This document shows positions 1-12,719 of a stretch of DNA of 64,000 nucleotides, piece by piece; within the stretch, counting starts at the first letter, position 1; each line of letters begins with the position of its first letter. The DNA lies in NCBI GenBank assembly GCA_026119855.1, contig JAOWBW010000223.1, positions 186,001 to 250,000 on the forward strand. Reading direction: 5' to 3'. The stretch comes from Campanula takesimana. Taxonomy: Eukaryota; Streptophyta; Magnoliopsida; Asterales; Campanulaceae. The position numbers and the translations under genes are program-made. Under the pieces are notes generated by a model. The model was not told the origin of the DNA. It did no database searches and was given only the letters and a program-made list of their open reading frames with translations.

Positions 1-169
1 ACTAAAATAAAAAGAGAGGTTAAAAGCAAAGCTCAATCAAAGTACAATGGTTAAGCATGTTGACTCCCCCCCCCCCCCTCATTAACTAAAAACATTACTC
101 TAATTTAGCATGCGTTATTGAATGAGCCACGGCGTGCAATCTTAGATGGCCGTCTTGGATGCTAATAAC

Positions 170-385
170 TATAGAAGAGAGAATTGATTTATTAAAAGCA
201 TTCTAATTCTCATTGATATGAATTGGTAGTATAAATACATAAGATAACTTGAGCTTCAAGCAATACAATTCTAGCTATAATTAACTACCTAGAATAAGGA
301 AAACAATTACAATGAAATAAGGAAACACGAATAAGTTAAATATGAAAAGAAGTCTAAGTAGGATCTTTAACTTTATTCTCTAACA
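170..385 (-). repeat. 3' LTR of the copia element
   Basis: 216-bp direct repeat matching 4677-4892 with four mismatches counted by eye (about 98% identity). On the minus strand it begins TGTTAGAG and ends CTATA, not the usual CA. High LTR identity implies a fairly recent insertion. Confidence 0.93.
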
Positions 386-3300
386 TGCCCCCGCAAGATG
401 GACGACCGATTAGTGAGACCAATTTTGGACATAAGATATTGAAACCGAGAGGTACCAAGCGGCTTGGTCAATGCATCTGCTAATTGATCATTGCTTGAGA
501 TGAATAAAAGACCAAAGTTTGTTGGCTTGGACATGTTCTCGATCAAAATGATAATCAAGAGCTGGATGTTTCATGCGAGAGTGAAATTTAGGATTAGTAA
601 CAACATAAGTGGCACCTAAATTATCACAGTAAATAATAGGAACCTCAGCAGGTGCGATACATAATTCTCTCAAAAGATTGTGGACCCAAATAACTTCTGC
701 AGATGTGGAGGCAACAGCACGATACTCAGCTTCGGTTGAGAAGCGAGCTAGAGTACGCTTCTTGCGAGAACTCCAAGAGAAGGGGTTCTTACCAAGATAA
801 AGAATGTAACCAGTAGTGGAAACGTAATCATCATTATCACCCACCCAGTCAGCATCAGTAAACGCATGGAGGGATAACGGAGAATCACGACGAATTAATA
901 ACCCATGAGAAACAGTGCCAACAAGATAGCGAAGTAGTCTCTTTAAAGCAACCCAATGACATTCGGTCGGCTTATGCATGAACTAAGACAACCGATTCAC
1001 AACATAGGAGATATCAAGCCTTGTCAAAGACAAATACTGTAAACTCCCAACAAGGGCACGATACTCCGTAGGGTTAGGAAGGTGAGAACCACCATGAAGG
1101 GAAAGATGAGTACTAGCAGCCATGGGAGTAGAAACGGGTTTAACTTCAGACATGTGAGATTTGGCAAGTAAATCATGAATATATTTCTTTTGACTCAAAA
1201 GAATTCCACTAGGATGTGGAAGAACCTAAAAATAAGAAAGAGAGCCTAGGTCCTTGAGTGAAAAATGAGAAGAAAGTTAAGAGATGAAAGAATTAAGAAG
1301 ATCATCATGAGAACCAGTAATAATGATATCGTCAACATAAACAAGAAGAAATATGAGACCCTTAGAATGACGAAAGATAAAGAGCAAGGATTCAGAGACA
1401 GAATTTGTAAACCCAACTGAAATGAGATATGAGCGAAGCTCATTGTACCAAGCTCGTGGAGCTTGCTTCAAGCCATAAAGAGCCTTTTTCAATTTGAAAA
1501 CAAACGTAGGATGGGAAGGATCAACAAAACCTGGAGGTTGGACCATAAAGACATCCTCAGTGAGGGAGCCCTGAAGAAACGCATTATTGATATCAACTTG
1601 ACGAAGCGACCAACCACAAACAGTGGCAATAGTAAGAATGGTACGAACAGTAGCAGGTTTAACCACTGGACTGAAGGTCTCTGAATAGTCAATGCCTGGT
1701 CGTTGATGAAAGCCTTTGGCAACAAGGCGAGCCTTATACCGATCAATGGAGCCATCAGGTTTATACTTAGTGCGAAATACCCACTTACAACCAACAAGAT
1801 TATGTGATGGTGATGATGGAACAAGTTCCCACGTATTATTCTGAAGAAGGGCATCAAATTCATGGTGCATAGCATTGCGCCAAATGGGACTCTTGAGGGC
1901 TTGGGCAATAGTGGTAGGTTCAGCCGAGAGGTCAAAAAGGGCAGCTTTTAGGTTTAGTTTAGTGATGGGTTTGTAGATGGCATTTTGAGATCGGGTGACA
2001 TGTTTTCTAGGTGGATTTATTGGTGGAGGAGGCGGAGCAGTAGGGTTCGGTGTAGAAGAGTCGGCTGGGGTAGGCTGGTTGGCACAGTGGGTGCGGCAGA
2101 AGGGTTTTCGGTCAGGGGGTAGCAGGCGGGGCAGGGGTGGGGGATTGGTTGGCCAAGTTTGGGGCAGGAGGGAGTGTGGGAGGAATATAGGCTGTAGGTG
2201 TAATGTAGGTGTAATTTTGGTTGGATGGGTTTAAATGGGTAATGAGATAGTGCACCATTATTCATAAGTGGGATAAGCTTCAGAGGGTTGGTGAGAGGCA
2301 AAGGGAAAGTAGGTTTCAACAAACTTTACATGTCTAGAAGTGTAGAGTTTGTGAGACTTTGGGTCAAGGCAATAATTGGCACTCTGGGTGGCGGAATAAC
2401 CGACAAAGACACAAGGGGTGGAACGGGGATCAAGTTTATGTGAGGTATAGGGACGAAGCCATGGGTAACACAAGCAACCAAAGCTGCGTAGTTTTTGGTA
2501 GTTTGGGTGTTGTTTATGAAGGAGAATGTAGGTCTAAGGTGGGTGTGGGCATTCGGTTTATAAGATAGCAAGCAGTGGCGAAGGCAAACGGCCAATGAGT
2601 TTTGGGCATTGAGGAGTGTGAAAGAAGCGATAGTCCAGTCTCAACAATGTGACGATGACGACGCTCCGAATAACCGTTATGTTCAGGAGTGTGAGGATGA
2701 GATGTAAGATGCTGAATGCCATGAGAGGCAAGAAGTGGACGAAGTCCAAGATATTCCCCCCCCCCATTATCACTATAAATTGTTTTAATTGACCTATCAA
2801 AAAAAATTTCAACAAGAGATTTAAAGTGAGAAAAGACAGGAAGAGCATCGTTTTTGTGTTTAAGAGGGTAGAACCATATATACTTCGAAAAATGATCGAC
2901 AAAGATAATATAGTATTTGTAAGCATCATAAGAGAGAATAGGAGATGTCCACACATCACTATAAAGCACATCAAGAGGACCAAACGATTGAATTGTATTA
3001 CTATTAAAAGGAAGTTTGTGACTTTTATTGCAATCACAAGAATTACAATGAAAAGAACTAGAAGTAGGAATATTAAAATTGAAACTATTGCTAATATGAC
3101 GCAAAATAAAATACGAAGGTTGTCCTAATCGATGATGCCAATTTGAAGTAGACGAAACTGAGGCAGAGTGAACAGCGGAGCGAGTGGGAAGCCATTCATA
3201 GACGCCAGATTTATTTTGACCTTGAAGAAGAACCCTCCCCGTTTGGATATCCTTCACGACAAAGGAAGAAGGTAAGAAAGAGATCGAAACATTATTATCA

Positions 3301-4622
3301 TGACAAAGTTTAGAAATAGAAATAATGTTACGAGATAGGGAGGGGACATGAAGAACTTGATTTAATTTGAAAGAGAATTGTGAGGTAAGAATGGAAGTCG
3401 AACCTATTTTGGAGATATTGAGACTGGAACCATCGCCAATAAATAACTCTTCAGTGCCGTCGTAGGGACTATGGAGGGATAAGTTGGCTAGATCATTGGT
3501 GGCGTGATGAGTTGCGCCACTGTCGAGTAGACAGGAAGAATGTGGGGCCGCGGCATGAGAGGTGTGGGTGGTATAGGCAGTTGGCGAAGGGTTTGGTCGA
3601 TTCCTTGGTGGTGACCGAGGGTTAGTAGATGGTGGTGGGGTAGGGACAGTAATATGAGGGAATTGAGAGCGGAAGTTAGGACAGTGGGAGAGAAAGTGGC
3701 CGGGTGTACGGCACCATTGGCATATACCTTTATAAGGGTTGCGCGTGGGATTAGGCTGAGTGTTGTTTGGTTGAAAAGTGTTTGGCTGAGAGCTGTTCGG
3801 AGGAAAGGTAGGTTGGCGAGAGGAGGAAGGACGCGGGTTGGGGTTGAAGGAGGACCGAGAATTAGGGTTTAATGTGGTGTTGGGTTTGGAGGCATAGTTT
3901 ACACTAGCAGGAAAGGGAGAAGGAGTAGAGCGAGATTTGGTTTTGAGATTGAGTTCTTTTGTGATAAGCTTTTCATGGAGCTCATCAAAGGTAATGGGTG
4001 TATCTCCACTTTGAATAGCATTAATTATACTATCAAAATCAGGATCATCAATTTGGTCTAGGATGCGATCGACAATATCATCTTGATCTAGCGGTCGGCT
4101 GAGGGAGGCTAATTGGTCAGTGCAGTTTTTGATTTATCGCATGAACTCAGTGACAGTGCGATTACCTTTGGTTATACTACGAAGATGGTCCTTGATTTGT
4201 TTAACATGACCTTTGGAAGGATTGGCAAGGATTTTGGCTAAGGTTTGCCATGCGGAGAGAGACGTGGGACAGAGAGAAATATGAGGGACAAGGGAATCAG
4301 ATAGGGTGCCGGCTAAAGCTCCAAGAATTAATTTGTCTTGACGAAACCAAGTTTTGTAGGAAAGATTGGAGGAGGTGACAGAGGATGTTTTTGGTGGTGA
4401 ATAGGTGGTAGTGACGGTTTTGGTGATGTTTTCAAGAGGGGCGGGGTGAGTGCCATCAATGAATTTGTATAAATCATAGCAGATGAGGGTGGCTACAATT
4501 TGGGTTTTCCATGTTATATAATTTGTTGGTGTAAGTTTGATAATATGCACTAAGGAAACAATGATTAAAGGAGCATTAGGCTCGGCCGAGTTTGGGATTG
4601 TAGCGACATCGGTGGATGCCAT
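373..4622 (-). pseudogene. copia Gag-Pol polyprotein, broken by stops and frameshifts
   Basis: Translation from the ATG at 4622 gives a copia Gag N-terminus, then an in-frame TAA at 4131-4133. The same frame continues through a CX2CX4HX4C knuckle (about 3678-3723), a protease with LLDSGATHH (about 3500-3535), and the integrase with its HH-CC zinc site and DDE region (to about 2514). A frameshift near 2515 moves to a second frame, which holds the integrase C-terminus (2258-2473), RT with an intact YVDDIIITGS (1277-1870), and RNase H with ADWVGD (488-979). That frame is cut by stops near 2255, 1274, 1230 and 980. A last frameshift near 500-560 separates the C-terminal SSDQLADALTKPL segment (373-558). 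Confidence 0.92.
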
Positions 4623-4667
4623 TGAGACCGGCCGGAAAAGAAAAAAATATTTAAGGATCGGAGTTAC

Positions 4668-4676
4668 CTGATACCA
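4668..4676 (-). other. tRNA-Met primer binding site of the copia element
   Basis: Minus-strand TGGTATCAG lies directly after the 5' LTR. It is complementary to the 3' end of initiator tRNA-Met, the usual primer for plant copia elements. Confidence 0.85.
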
Positions 4677-4892
4677 TATAGAAGAGGGAATTGATTTATT
4701 AAAAGCATTCTAATTCTCATTGCTATGAATTGGTAGTATAAATACATAAGATAACTTGAGCTTCAAGCAATAGAATTCTAGCTATAATTAACTACCTAGA
4801 ATAAGGAAAACAATTACAATGAAATAAGGAAACACGAATAAGTTAAATATGAAAAGAAGTCTAAGTAGGATCTTCAACTTTATTCTCTAACA
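4677..4892 (-). repeat. 5' LTR of the copia element
   Basis: 216-bp direct partner of 170-385. It ends at TAACA on the plus strand (TGTTA on the minus) and would carry the promoter of the element. Confidence 0.93.
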
Positions 4893-7245
4893 GTAAAATA
4901 ACGTTACAAAAGGTTGTTTAGAGGTCATTAATCACATAATTAAAACAATAACGTCCCCGTTATTTAAAAAAAAAGTCTTGAAATTTTAATGGATGGTTTG
5001 GTAAGATGTGATGGTCACGAAACAAGAAAATTGTGATGTTCTATGCTTTTCATCTCAACTTTCTTGTGCTTATTGCCCCCAAGGTGGCAAGGGAAAGGGT
5101 CCATCTAGTTTAAGCCAAACCACATTTCAACCTTCTTATTAATTAAAATTATTATAGTCCTGGCCCATTGATTTAGTCTAATCTCAATCATAATTAATTC
5201 TCATAAAATATAAAATATGTTGCACTTTTCATTTGGTTTGTCATAATTATAAATATGATGTCCTTTTTAAAAGCAAATAATTTTATCATGCTACAAAGCA
5301 ATATACTAAACAAAAACATTTTATTAAAAAGTTAACAAGTCAACTAATGACATGTATATTATGGGCTTCAAAAAAAAAAAAAAAAAATTAGAAGAAATTA
5401 GTTTCTTCATAAGTTATAAAAAGACATGTATTAAATATACGAACTTGGTGTTTTAATGCCTAAACTCACTGTTTTAAAGCCTAAACTTACAATATTTATT
5501 TATTTATTTATTTATTTATTTATTTGGTGTTGTAAGATCTAAACTCACTATTTTAAAGCTTGCTATTCTATTTTTTTGGTGTTTTAAAGGCTAAACTCAC
5601 TGCTTTAAGGCTTAAACTCGCTATTTTAAGGGTGAAACTATATTAAATAAGTAGACTTTTTATAACTTATGAAAAAACTAATTTTCCCCAAAACTTACTC
5701 TATGGGCTTTAATGGTTGTAATTCTTTACAAAATGATTTGTCGAAAGCGGTCCAATTTTCTGTAGGAAGCCATCATTAAAATTTAATTGATTGTACTTTG
5801 TTATAACTTTCTTTATATCACCAAGGTTTACCATAGGTGACAAACTTTGTTCGTAAATCACACGTTGCCATAACATGTTACTTTTAGTCTATTGGCAATG
5901 TCTAAAAAAGATTATTTATGTGTGCATATTCATGAAGGTTAGATTCTCTCTCTCGAACCCTTTTTAAGAAGTCTTGTGTTACACAGATCACACATAAGAC
6001 GGATCTCGACAATAGAGGAAGTGGGCTTGCCCCGCCTCACTCATGAAAGCCAAATCATTTACTCTTTCACAAGACCAGTCTCATGTGTGTAAGACCGTCT
6101 CTCAAAAAAAAAAAAAAAAAAACTTTGTTGATTACATGTACACATACTCTATCCGTCCAAAATAATATTCTCATGTAAAACAAATACTCTTTCCATCCAA
6201 ATTGAGGTCCCGTCCAAAACGAAACTCTTTCCCTCCCAAAATGATAAACCCACTTCTCCTTTTATATGTTCCAAAAAATAATTTCATTTTCAAAATCAAG
6301 AAAAATAATAATCTGACTTTTCCTTTATGTTTGTTCCAAATAGTTAATCCCATTTTTAAAACTTTTATAGCTCATAATATAAAAAAAAAAAAAAAAAAAA
6401 ATCAAAAAGAAATATCATTTAATTTTCATGAAATTGAGTGAAAGGGCTAATTAGACAAAACATGACCCTAAGGAAGAAGGTCTAATTACGAAGGTGCAAA
6501 TAGACTGAATAATACTCCCTCCGTCCCAAAATGATTTTGGCGTTTGACTATTCAAACTTTTTAAGGATATGAATACTTGTTTTACTAGTCATGTTGTGTT
6601 TGTGCACGTTTAAGCCTAAATTGGTGACTTGGGAAGAACTTTTTGAGACAAGGAAAAAAGGCAAATGAGAAGATTATTTCCGTTCAATACTAAGGATACA
6701 AAAAAATCACAAAATCTTATTCACAAAATTCTTAGTAATTCTTAGTGTGATAATTTTATTGGTGTTTTTAATTAGAATGTGTCAGTTCCACTATGGATGT
6801 ACTAATAAAATATCACCTCATTTTGTGAGCTAAATTTTGTGACCTTATTTTGTACCCCTAACTCGATTGACTCACCAGTCACCAACCAAGCTGCAGATAC
6901 TGAAAACATAGGACTTCCATCACATATTGATGTTACTCGGAAGGGGAAAAATACTTGATTTTCAAATTAAATACAAACACAGATTAACTCACGGCAAAAT
7001 TCAAGCAAATCGACCACCTCAGGACCAAGTGATGAACAAAAAATAATCGATGAGCAAAATGCTCGAAGCATTCTCCACATCAATATGCCTAGAATTACAT
7101 CGCAGTCTCTCCTGCGTCATTATTGCTTTGAAGAGGACTCGAGAGGAGGGGGTCTTTGCTACATCAAGTTTATCATCTCTTTAAATGGTCAAAGTCAAAC
7201 CAACTCGGGCAAATTTGACAACGCCACGGGCAGGGCTGCACCATC
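4893..7245. other. AT-rich gene-free stretch with MITE fragments
   Basis: No gene seen. It holds a (TTTA)n run at 5493-5524, poly(A) tracts near 5370-5387 and 6102-6121, and diffuse repeats of a phrase like AAACTCACTGTTTTAA between 5450 and 5640. Single Stowaway-type termini occur near 6150-6260 and at 6513-6540 without a clear partner. The part near 7000-7245 is probably the 3' UTR of the Cpn60 beta gene. Confidence 0.6.
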
Positions 7246-10200
7246 TTAATAACCGTAACCTGGTAACATTCACAATTATAGGTTGGTTTAGGTATAAGAT
7301 TTTCACTGGTCTTTTATTGATAAAAATATTTAAGGAATTTTTGGAAAGCCAGAGTAAGAACCTGAGTTATCCATTGGGTTTCCAGCAACAGCAGGTTCAG
7401 GCTCCTTGATTTCAACCACCACGGCATCTGACGTGAGGAAGGTCTTGGCTACCGAAGAGGCATGTTCCAAGCAACACCTAACCACCTGTTCAGAAAACAC
7501 AGCCAACTTGGAATGTCAAACCAAAAACCACTTTCAGCACAGTTGAATGGATCTCTCGGACAACAAAATTAATGTGAATTGTTGTTACAGGAAAACGAAA
7601 AAAAAGAACAATGTTAGACAAGTATATTTCCAGTAAAGAGTGGTGTTCAAAGGTTAGTATGTACTCCCTCCGTCCCAAAACACCTTGCACACTTTTGAGG
7701 ATGCACGGGAATTAAAGAATGAGTATATATATTCAAAAGTATTGTGAGTGGAAAAGAGGTTGTGAGTGTGATAAGTTGAGTGGGATTTACAAGTGGGGCC
7801 CAAAAGTAAGTGTGTGAGTATGACAAGTGGGGTAGAGAGAATAGAAAAACAATAAATTTTGAACACTTTAGGAAAGGGGACTTACCAATGGGACACCCAA
7901 AACGGAAATAAGTGCAAGGTGTTTTGGGACGGAGGGAGTAGTTTCTATACTTGCCCTAACCCATGAGCCATTTCTGATTCAACTTATAACTAGAAACATC
8001 GTCTCCAGTGGCAAAAGCCAGGAATTTTCGGAAAATGGTCAAAGTTGTTTTTGGAATAAATATTATAGTTGAGCTATATAAATTTAGCATACGGGGAGGG
8101 GGGGGGCTTTGTCAAGTGACCCCCTTCTCCCTAACGTGGCTTCACCATTGATTGTCTCATAACCATTGGGGAAAAGGTTGAAGGTCAAAAACTTGCCTTA
8201 GTTGGATCAATGATACCAGCAGCCATTAGATCCTCATATTTCCCAGTGGCAGCATTGTAACCATATTTTGGATTGTCACTGGCTAGTACCTGAAAATAAA
8301 CAAATTGATATGTATCATCGCACGTTGGTCAAATAAAATGATACTTCACATTCTCTCATCAGTCCTTTTTGAAACGATTTAATATTTATCTTGATCAAAA
8401 AATACCTTCTCAATCACAACACTTCCATTGACACCTGCGTTTTTAGCAATCAACTTCATTGGGTAACCCAATGCCCTCTTCACAATCTCAGCTCCTACCT
8501 GCAAATCGTTCACGTACATAAATAACTAAGTCACAGGTAAAAATCTTTACAACTCTTCCACAATTACATAAATGCCACTGAAAGTGTCACCTTCTGCTCA
8601 TCATTATCAAGAGTTTCCTTGATGCTGTCAACCTTTGCTGCAAGTCGTAAGAGAGTGCATCCACCCCCAACCACAATGCCTTCCTCAACAGCAGCCTGCA
8701 GAAGTTTTCGGATTTGTAAAGCACATAAGCAATAGGAATAATGAAAAGAGAACATACACAAAAGTTTACCCCCACAGAACTGGACCAACTTCAAAGCATA
8801 CCTTTGTTGCGTTGAGGGCATCCTCCACTCTCAATTTCTTCTCTTTGAGTTCTGTCTCTGTTTGTGCACCAACCTGGATGTGAAAGTTAAGTTGAGAATA
8901 AAATGAGTATCAACATGACAGCAAAATTACTCCCGCCTTAACGGAAAGATAGTCCCATTTGGTTTTCGATGATCGACGCAAGTGAATTTTGGCCAAATAT
9001 TAACGTCAATCTGATCATCCTAGTGAAATTCCAAAAATTGTTATATATAAATATTGAAGTTATTTTATCAATAACAATTTTCACATTTTCATCATTGGAA
9101 TGATTAGATTGACATAATGATTTTCAAAGTTCACTTGTGTTATTAGTGACTGGTCAAAGTTCACTTGTGTTGACCATAAAAAACCAAATGGGCTTGTCTT
9201 TCCGGGGCAGAGGTAGTATATCTTATAGCCCAAAGATACATCAATAGATTACCTGTATGACGGCAACACCACCAGATAGCTTTGCGATTCTTTCGTTTAG
9301 CTTGTCTTTCTCATATTCCTGTTCTGCTGCCTGAAAGACCATCCATGATCAATACAAGAATGTTCTAGAGTACGATGTGAAAGAAACTGGATGGCTGAAA
9401 CCAACTCCTTATCAGTCAATCACTCGGGGTTGGCTAGTGAAAGAAAGAGGATATCAAAGCAAAAATTACAAAGGATATGCACCTCAAGAAGATTTCTAAT
9501 TTGTGCAACTCGTTTATTTACTGCATCCTGGGTGCTACCATCACCAACGATAGTTGTTGTCTCTTTAGTGAGGACCACTTTCGAAGCAAGCCCTAAGACC
9601 TCACTTCCAGCAGTGTCAAGAGTTAGCCCTACCTCCTCTCTAATCACAGTCCCTGAAAGTCAAATGAAAACAAAGAAAGTGAGATTATGAAGATACAAGC
9701 AAAGCTGACACACTACAAATAACATGTAGAAAGACTTGGCCGACCTCCGGTAAGAATTGCTATATCATCAAGATATTGACTCTTGCGATCTCCAAATCCA
9801 GGGGCCTTAAGTGCAGCAATCTTCAATGCCCCTCTAAGCTTGTTCACGACAAGAGTAGCAAGTGCCTCCTGTTCAATGTCTTCTGCTATGATTAAAATTG
9901 GGTATCCTCCCTTAATAGCATCTTCCAGAACGCCGATCAGGTCCCTTGCATTTGTTATTTTTTTGTCAACCAGGAGCAACTGAATAAATGAAACAAAAAG
10001 TTAAACACTGCATAAAAGAAGAAAACTTTCCCAAGTAGGTGAAACTAAGACTAGACATATCCATCACTTGAGTTACCTTGCAATTTTCGTACTCTACTGT
10101 CATTTTCTCACTGTCTGTAACAAAATAAGGAGAGATGTAGCCACGATCAAATTGCATGCCTTCGACAACATACAAGCTGTTCTCCGCACTCTTTCCTTCT

Positions 10201-11644
10201 TCAAGAGTCACCACACCTTTCCTCCCTACCCTAGACATGGCTTCAGCTATCATATTTCCTATTTCATAGTTGTTCCCCGCACTCACTGCAGCCACATCTG
10301 CTAGTTCACTGTCATCAACCTGCAAATTTGATCACACTGGTAAGGCATGTGCAGCAAAGTTATCCTATAAGTGCAATGAAAGATCAACAACAAAGCTAGA
10401 AGCAGCTATAATCTTGTTACTCTACTTACAGTAATAACTATTAAAAAAAAAAAAAAAAACAAACACTTGCCTCTTTCGACATCAACACAAGTTCCGCCAC
10501 TAATGCTTTAGTGGTTTTTTCTATACCCCTCGTGATTTGAATTGGGTTAGCACCGGCTGCCACCACCTGACAGTTTAAATTAGGTTTTGTGAGTTAGGTA
10601 TATCAATTATGACTTGCAAGCTTTGTACACTAATTGATGCTCAGCAAGAAAAGAGTAGCTCTCACAAACCTTGACACCTTCAGTAATTAGACCTTGTGCA
10701 AGAACAACAGACGTAGTTGTCCCGTCACCTGCCAAATCATTGGTTTTTGAAGCAGCTTGTCTCACCAACTTGGCACCAATATTCTCAACAGGGTCTTCCA
10801 GTTCGACCTATAAAAACGTTCAAAATTCCTTTCCTTTAGAAACAGTGACATAGTAACAAGCTATTACTACAACATTACACACTTTAATGTCTACGTTTCT
10901 GGCTAGAGATCAGCGCGTGAGTGAACCAATATCAGTTCAGGTTTGGGTTCTACGTAATTAAAAAAAAAATGCACAAACTATATGACCTGAAAGAAGGTGG
11001 AAATGATGATGCATAATTTAGCCCAAAAATACATAATTACAGTTTAAATATTACAAGTATTAGTTAGAGAAACAAGAAATGGAAGTCAAATCTTGTGGTG
11101 GTGTTTTATACGAAACTGTTCTGAGGAATTAAGTTCATTACAATCCCTATATGCCAAAACCCTGGCATTAAGATCATTACATCACTGGGCAAGTGTGATT
11201 ATACCTCTTTAGCCACCGTAACACCATCATTAACAATTTTAGGGGAACCATACTTGCTTTCCAAAACCACATTGCGGCCTTTTGGACCGAGTGTTACTCC
11301 CACTAAGTCTGCAAGTTTGTTGACACCGGCCTGCAAACACACACAGAGAGAGATTAGCAAATAGCTGCCAAAAGGAACCCAAATACATCATATCTTAGTT
11401 TGAAACTCACCTGTAGCTTCCTGATTGCGGACCCATCCTTGTTGAAATGTAACTCCTTAGCCGCCTTAACCTTAACTGAACATCTTTTCGGCAGAACTAC
11501 ATTATGCCTCCTTTGTCTGAAGGTATTGGAAGATATGGGAGCAAATGAAGAAAAATTTTCTGAAGAGCTCATTATCTTTTTGTTCATTGTACTCGAAGAC
11601 GCAAGAGAGCTAACAGAAGACATGGAATTGAAGATTGAGGCCAT
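7246..11644 (-). CDS. CPN60B: Chloroplast chaperonin 60 subunit beta (Rubisco-binding protein beta)
   Basis: Group I chaperonin of the plastid stroma; it forms the Cpn60 barrel with alpha subunits and folds Rubisco large subunit and other clients using ATP. Fourteen coding exons: 11411-11644, 11205-11330, 10670-10807, 10471-10566, 10077-10319, 9745-9979, 9483-9652, 9253-9330, 8802-8873, 8591-8695, 8406-8498, 8197-8289, 7362-7485 and 7246-7259. They join in phase to about 606 aa. The N-terminus is a Ser-rich transit peptide ending near KVKAAKELHF. ATP-site motifs GDGTTT (about 147-152) and GGG (about 474-476) are present. The introns after exons 4 and 12 start with GC in an AG|GCAAGT context. 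The last exon supplies only the GYGY tail and stop, as in Arabidopsis Cpn60 beta. The start is the first ATG in frame with the transit peptide. Confidence 0.95.
7662..7940. mobile_element. Stowaway-type MITE (family B) in CPN60B intron 12
   Basis: 279 bp bounded by TA and inverted ends reading CTCCCTCCGTCCCAAAACACC. A diverged relative with the same ends and interior lies at 44927-45194. The TIR sequence and TA duplication are those of Stowaway (Tc1/mariner) MITEs. Confidence 0.85.
8006..8150. mobile_element. hAT-type MITE in CPN60B intron 12
   Basis: 145 bp with ends CAGTGGC...AGCCAGGAATTTT and (reverse) CAATGGTGAAGCCACG. It is flanked by 8-bp direct repeats ATCGTCTC (7998-8005) and ATTGTCTC (8151-8158), 7 of 8 matching. 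Another member is at 38773-39036. The 8-bp duplication points to the hAT superfamily. Confidence 0.72.
8928..9218. mobile_element. Stowaway-type MITE (family A) in a CPN60B intron
   Basis: About 291 bp with TA at both ends and a degenerate terminal repeat around a body about TCCCATTTGGTTTTCGATG. It makes up most of the 379-bp intron 8874-9252. Relatives lie at 14379-14669, 24752-24943 and 39347-39608. Confidence 0.8.
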
Positions 11645-11659
11645 TTTCTATCAAGAAAC

Positions 11660-12562
11660 CTGAAACAGTAAACTCAACACCATCAAAGTAAGCCCAATAC
11701 AAAAGGTGAAACCTAAGCATTGCATCAAGAAGGCTGATTCCATGCAGCTAACTTCAATAAAGATTTAAATTACACCTACAATGTATTCCAGATACCCTAA
11801 AAATTCAATAGTAATGCTCCCTTCATCACATTGACAAGAATATTAATAGTACTTTTTATCGGGCTTTGCTCCAAAAAAGAATCACAGATCAAAATTAAGT
11901 TATGAATACCAATTAATCTTCCAAAGTTACTGATACTTAGAAAAAGAATACCGTTGCTTAAAGTCTCATTAAAAATATTTACACACTAAGAAGAAACCGA
12001 ATACTACAAGTTTGACCTTAAACCGCTTTGAAAACAGAGGGAGCAATTAAACTTAGCAGCTTTGCTATGTGCGAGAATTCAAACTCCTTGCAATTAAGCC
12101 AAAACTAATCTATCATTTATCCGTGGTTCCCTCATTAATTGCATTAAGTATCCATACATGACGAATAACAATACTTGAGGGTGAACAGCACAAACTAAAA
12201 TCTTAGTTCAGTTCAACTTCCCCAATTTTAAATAAAGTCCAAAAAACAGAAAATTAACTCATAATTTCATCAGCTGAGTAGAGGCGCCTGAAATTTGTGG
12301 CTTTATACAAGAATTGAGTACGTCAACATTGCAAATTAGCCGGTTAAAAATGCTTAATCCATTGGCAGCCACGGTTCAAACAGGTAAACAAACTGTATCA
12401 TCGATTCATTACTTGAAAAAAAATACAGATTTACAAATACCGGTAGCAAATGTGAAATGTAACAATACGTTATGAGCATGAAATTAAATATTTTCCGACG
12501 AAGACAAATAGAAACAAGAACAAAGAAAAACTGGATTAAGGAAGGGAGAAAGAAGAAGTTAC
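11660..12562 (-). other. Intron in the 5' UTR of CPN60B
   Basis: Inferred leader intron: the acceptor TTTCAG lies 15 bp upstream of the start codon, and a donor CCG|GTAACTTC is at 12562-12563. It is AT-rich, with no other gene visible. A long leader intron is common in plant housekeeping genes, but the join needs a transcript. Confidence 0.6.
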
Positions 12563-12685
12563 CGGTTAGCTGCTCTCGGCCGGAGGAAAATCGGAAAGGA
12601 GAAGAGAGGTCAGTTGGTAGAGGAAGAGTAGTTAGGGTTTAAGAAGATAAGATGAGAGGTATCGCGCTTTGTAACCTCCGGTGGG
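12563..12685 (-). other. Probable 5' UTR exon of CPN60B
   Basis: Purine-rich leader on the minus strand with a good donor at its low end. The high end is placed roughly 30 bp below the TATA box and is approximate. Confidence 0.5.
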
Positions 12686-12710
12686 TGCAAGAAGGTTCTA
12701 GTAACTCTTC

Positions 12711-12718
12711 TACTTATA
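12711..12718 (-). promoter_or_regulatory. TATA box of CPN60B
   Basis: Minus-strand TATAAGTA, about 30 bp upstream of the presumed leader start and preceded by a C-rich stretch. The position fits a TATA element, but no start-site data are available. Confidence 0.45.
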
Positions 12719-12719
12719 C

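Larger units (their letters stand above)
170..4892 (-). mobile_element. Ty1/copia LTR retrotransposon, decayed
   Basis: A complete-length copia element of about 4.7 kb read on the minus strand. Two 216-bp direct repeats bound it. Next to the 5' LTR is a tRNA-Met primer site, and next to the 3' LTR a purine-rich tract (minus-strand TGCGGGGGCA, just right of 385). Between them, gag, CCHC knuckle, protease, integrase, reverse transcriptase and RNase H follow in the copia order (integrase before RT). The short LTRs and gag style suggest the Ale/Retrofit lineage, which is an inference. I found no clean 5-bp target duplication: ATAAC flanks the left end (165-169) but occurs only 5 bp beyond the right end. 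The coding region is broken, so the copy cannot be autonomous as it stands. Confidence 0.95.

Noticed and set aside
7330..7361. Read-through C-terminus of Cpn60 beta (SYSGFPKIP)
   Set aside because: A spliced alternative gives the family-standard GYGY ending, with good splice signals.
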